Source of the DNA: Nemertoderma westbladi
Taxonomy: Eukaryota; Xenacoelomorpha; Nemertodermatida; Nemertodermatidae
Direction of reading: 5' to 3'
Length of the DNA stretch: 57,480 bases
Assembly (NCBI GenBank): GCA_032718475.1
Contig: JAUCBJ010003524.1
Span: 1 to 57,480, forward strand
Shown here piece after piece: positions 54,212 through 57,480 of this stretch. The notes under the pieces were generated by a model. It ran no database searches. It saw only the letters and a list, made by a program, of their open reading frames with translations, and was not told the DNA's origin. The position numbers and the translations under genes are program-made. Position 1 is the first letter of the stretch. Every line of letters begins with the position of its first letter.

Positions 54212-55479
54212 GAGAAAGGCATTTCCTAAAGGAAATGCAACCACGAAGCTAAGGAAAATTAAACAAACGGCCACACTTTGGTTCGTTGCTTAGCCTCGTT
54301 TAGTAGCATTTGTCAATAATTAACTTCTATTCCCATGGAAACTAGAGTTCTCTGGAACTGTTGCTTTAACCTTTGAAAAAAAATTCAGTACAGATTGTGG
54401 TTCAGATAACACATATACTGAGTTTCAGAAAATATTGTAGTTTATGTCCAAATTACCGATTTTCTATCAAAATGCATCTGTTTGCAGTGGTTGTCATGGA
54501 AACTGAAAAATAGAACAATGTAATTCGGATGCAGAATAAGTCATATAGTGGGGGTAGGGGTTGGTCCCAAGTCATAATACTATTAACTTGTGTTTCAAAT
54601 TATCATTTTAGAAATTTTAACATCTGTTTAGTCTTGTTGCTATGGTAATTGGATTGTGTAATTAACCTCGAATGGATTGTATATGGACCTTACAGATGAG
54701 TTGCAAAACCCCAAATTTATATTTATTACATTATTTTGCTACAAATAGAGTATTGAATTTAGACTTGAATGATATAGACTTTAATAAACTCCAGTTACCA
54801 TGGTAACAAGATATTTCTGGACTGTTTTCAGTTTCACTAAAAGTTCCAACTAATGGTCCAGATAACACATTCCCAGTTTCGTAAAATTTTATCGCGAAGT
54901 CTATGTCCAAATGAGTAATTTTTGCATAAAAACATCTGTTTTCAGCGGTTGTCATGGTAACTGCAAAATAAAACAATGAAATTCGGACGCAGAATAAGTT
55001 ATATAGTGGGGGTAGGGTTGGTCCCAAGTCATAACACATTAACCTTAGGCTTCAAATTAACATTTTATAAATTTTAACATCTGTTTATCCCGGTTGCCAA
55101 GGTAACTGGATTTTCTATTTAGCCTCAATCGGATCTGCTATGGACCTTATAGTTGTGTTGCGAAACCCCAAGTTTATATCTATTATAGTTTTCCTACAAA
55201 TAGAGTTATAAATATTGACTTGAAATACATAGACTTTTTTTGAAGTCCGTTGCCATGGAAACCAGATTTTTCCTGGATATGAGACCCGGCCCAAAAGATG
55301 CGCCTCGTCGAGTAGTATATACATGCAAAATTTCAGGGTACTTTTAAAGGCTAGTTTTTTCGCCGATCAAAAAACCCCAAATCTGCCTCACACAAGTAAA
55401 ATAGCCCACTATGAATAGACCATCTCAGCTAAGGAAAATCTTTCTTAGCGAAAGTAGTTGATTTTCCTTAGCTTCGTGG
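54212..55479 (+). mobile_element. X-box repeat element, copy 6 (full)
   Basis: 1268 bp with both terminal structures. It is flanked by AC on each side (CATAC left, ACAATATG right). The perfect palindrome is at about 54794-54807 and GTTGCCAAGGTAAC at about 55093-55106. Confidence 0.92.
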
Positions 55480-56824
55480 ACAATATGACACTGAATTCCA
55501 AGGATAGGAAAATGGACAGTTTTGCCCGTTTTGATCTTGTTCGTTGATGTGCAGGTTCGTGATACAGTGTTCGTCAATTCTTTGGAATCGATGACCACAC
55601 CTTGGCTGAAAATAAGGGTCAGGCCTGATCAGATAGCAACACGCATCTACTGTACTCCACTCTAAATAGGATGAAACGAATTTAGGAATGAAATAATAAT
55701 ATGATGTGGGGGGGGGGGGGGGGGGGGGGATTCATTTGCGATTGTTGCAAACTAAGGGAACTACCGGTATATAACTTGTTAGAGAAGGTTTTGCAAAATG
55801 TCTATATAGTATAGTGTAGGTAGAGTGCATGGCACTAATGTCAATCACACGATCTGTTGTTTTAGACCATATGGCCTACAACAGTGCGGAACAGCTCATT
55901 ATGGATAAAGAACATCATCACATAATGTAGAGTCTGCATCGATTGTTTCGAGTTGAACACTTGCACAGTGTTATTCAAATGGAATGTGGATTGTGGATTA
56001 TCTTTTAGCGAGATTGATTAATTTATGTACGCTTAACAATAACTGTAACCAAAGGGAATCATACTCTCTATGTAAAGGCATATAAAAGCGATGTTGAACG
56101 AGAATGACTCTTAAAAGCAATCTATAATTAATTGAGGGTGTTGCTAATTTGTAACTATTGTACAGGGTAATGTGAAACTAACCTTGGTAATCGCATTTAC
56201 AGTAGGGGCTACATGCAGACCACATGCCTCACTACACCGCTAAACGTATAATTATGAATAGGCCTATTGTTATTCTAACTAATAATAGGTTTGCCACCAA
56301 TAAATGGTTCTTTCAAACCACCTGGTGTGTACTACACACATACAGTACAGAACATTTAACACTCATACTGACGAGTATCAAACCTTTTAACTATCCAATA
56401 AGAATTTTGATGACATTATTAAATGGGATATTAATATTATTTAATTTTATATCGACCTTGTTTGTTGTTGTAGTGGTTGTTGATGATGAAGTTGTTGTTG
56501 AACGTAACATGTTTTTATCAGTTCATTTAATTCCAGTGTTAAGGTGCTTTATACTTTTCTCTATTGGATGTGGAAGCAATAGAGAATACGATTGTCTATC
56601 TAAAAGTAACTTAGTTACTTAATAAACAGGTTGTTAAATTTTTTCATGGATTTTCTTTGTATTTCTTACTGTAGTTCAGCACACTCTATGGGGACGAGTG
56701 AGGAATTATATTATCATACAATTATATAAATACTATTAATTATTATAATAAAAAAAATATAGTAAATAGTACCAGTATTCCAAATGTCTGAATGTTTTGT
56801 GAACTCCACCTACCTGGCTCCAGA
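55480..56824. other. No supported gene
   Basis: Mostly single-copy-looking AT-rich DNA with a 22-G run (55708-55729). An open frame at 56224-56622 is hydrophobic with a GTTGTTGTT-type run (VVVVVV) and no recognisable domain. I do not call it. Confidence 0.5.
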
Positions 56825-57480
56825 AGTCGAGGAAATCCTGCCAAGTACCTAACTGATCTAGACTTTGCTGATGACTTAGGAGTACTCTCAGAATCAATTA
56901 GAGGGAGCCCAACGGCTCCTCAGCTCATTAGAACATGCTGCTTCTAGTGTTGGTCTTTTATACTAACTCCAGAAAGACCAAAATTCGGACAGTTAACTTT
57001 GAAAGTCCTCAGCAAGTCTCTGATCGGATGAGCATAAGCTCAAAGGATGGTATGCTTGAGCATGTGGACGACTTCTGTTACCTGGGATCATGGATCCGGA
57101 AGTCAGGTGAGGACCTTCGGATACGTAAGGGAAAGCTTTGCCTTGAATAGGCTTTCCAGGATTTGGAAGTCACCGAGAATTAATCGGAAACTTAAGGTCC
57201 GATTATTTAGAGCAGCAGTAGTTCCAGTACTCCTCTACGGGAGTCCATGCTGGGGCTCTAACTGCTGAGGACACCAAATCTCTGGATGGCACATTTCACA
57301 AGAATGCTACGCCGGGTTCATTGTGTCAAGTACAATGCACACATCTCCAACGAGACACTATATAACATTGGAGGTGTCTCATTGGTTCCCCCAAGCTTGG
57401 CACTAGAACAAAATCGCCCCCGCTTTGCAGGACATTGCTTTCGCCGTGGAGGACCAGCCAGTGCATAATCTTGTACTTGG
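56825..57480 (+). pseudogene. LINE reverse transcriptase, 3' part, broken; runs off the window
   Basis: Plus-strand remnants of an APE-type LINE. A catalytic motif C block (KYLTDLDFADDLGVLSE) lies near 56842-56895. Then NSRKTKIRTVNFE and DDFCYLGSWIRKSGEDLRIR (about 56960-57130) appear in a second register, RLSRIWKS...LKVRLFRAAVVPVLLYG in a third (about 57149-57245), and FTRMLRRVHCVKYNAHIS...RPRFAGHCFRR (57286-57450) in a fourth. At least three frame changes make it inactive. The motifs resemble the LINE at 23745-26073 but are not the same copy. Confidence 0.85.

Noticed and set aside
46618-55324. Recurring 65-100 codon minus-strand frames (words NIYNSICRKTIIDINLG, FYFAVTMTTAENRCF)
   Set aside because: They recur because the DNA is repeated. 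Frames break at different positions in different copies and the composition is not protein-like.
56224-56622. 132-codon plus-strand frame
   Set aside because: Hydrophobic with a V run from GTT repeats, no domain, no start context and no neighbours to support it.

Overview
The window is nuclear DNA of an animal, most likely a marine invertebrate. This rests on GT-AG introns, a BEL/Pao LTR retrotransposon (a superfamily known only from metazoans), a tRNA-derived SINE, an APE-type LINE, Mutator-, Harbinger- and pogo-type DNA transposons, and elements built like the Pearl/DINE-1 repeats of molluscs and insects. The phylum cannot be fixed. Host coding content is low: the only convincing host gene is a single-exon type II membrane protein with a beta/gamma-crystallin-like ectodomain (31167-32408). 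Nearly everything else is mobile or tandemly repeated DNA.

Layout, left: 1-2890 is AT-rich with one foldback MITE and no gene. From 3011 to 13647 lies a tandem duplication of a roughly 1.6-kb unit carrying a small C2C2 zinc-finger gene (4271-4729 and 12915-13373). The two units were hit by different insertions. Copy A holds a 422-bp MITE with 5-bp target duplication. Copy B holds a complete 5.02-kb Mutator-like element (5208-10226) with 9-bp target duplication, long terminal inverted repeats and a spliced transposase gene, plus a second 2.07-kb insertion. An inverted relative of the unit's 3' end, fused to a tRNA-type SINE, follows at 14493-14912, then a dead Harbinger element (15.5-17.3 kb).

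Layout, centre: an inverted copy of a 1.27-kb repeat family (17664-18782) is followed by a 4.1-kb satellite (19046-23202) in which a pentamer changes stepwise. Its last 3.8 kb contain no T on the + strand. Next come a dead LINE on the minus strand (23745-26073) and a TIR-flanked element (26252-30044) that holds a 28S rRNA fragment and a complete-looking pogo/jerky-type element.

Layout, right: after the crystallin-like gene there is a foldback element made of 15-bp repeats (outer arms 32604-32840 and 45712-45928). A young 12.2-kb BEL/Pao element sits inside it, with 1.2-kb LTRs and TATGG target duplications. It keeps an open gag-protease frame of 1544 codons but has lost reverse transcriptase, RNase H and integrase, and it carries a decayed extra 3' reading frame. 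From 46007 to 55479 there are six full and two partial copies of the 1.27-kb family. Each is built from about seven units of roughly 150 bp, with a palindromic X-box-like (RFX-type) motif at every unit boundary. The window ends in the 3' part of another LINE (about 56825-57480, + strand).

The genes form no pathway. The window records nested insertion and tandem amplification. The main novelty candidates are the X-box repeat family, the A-free-strand satellite, the RT-less BEL/Pao element, the Mutator-like element with its extra C-terminal exon, and the membrane-anchored crystallin-like protein.
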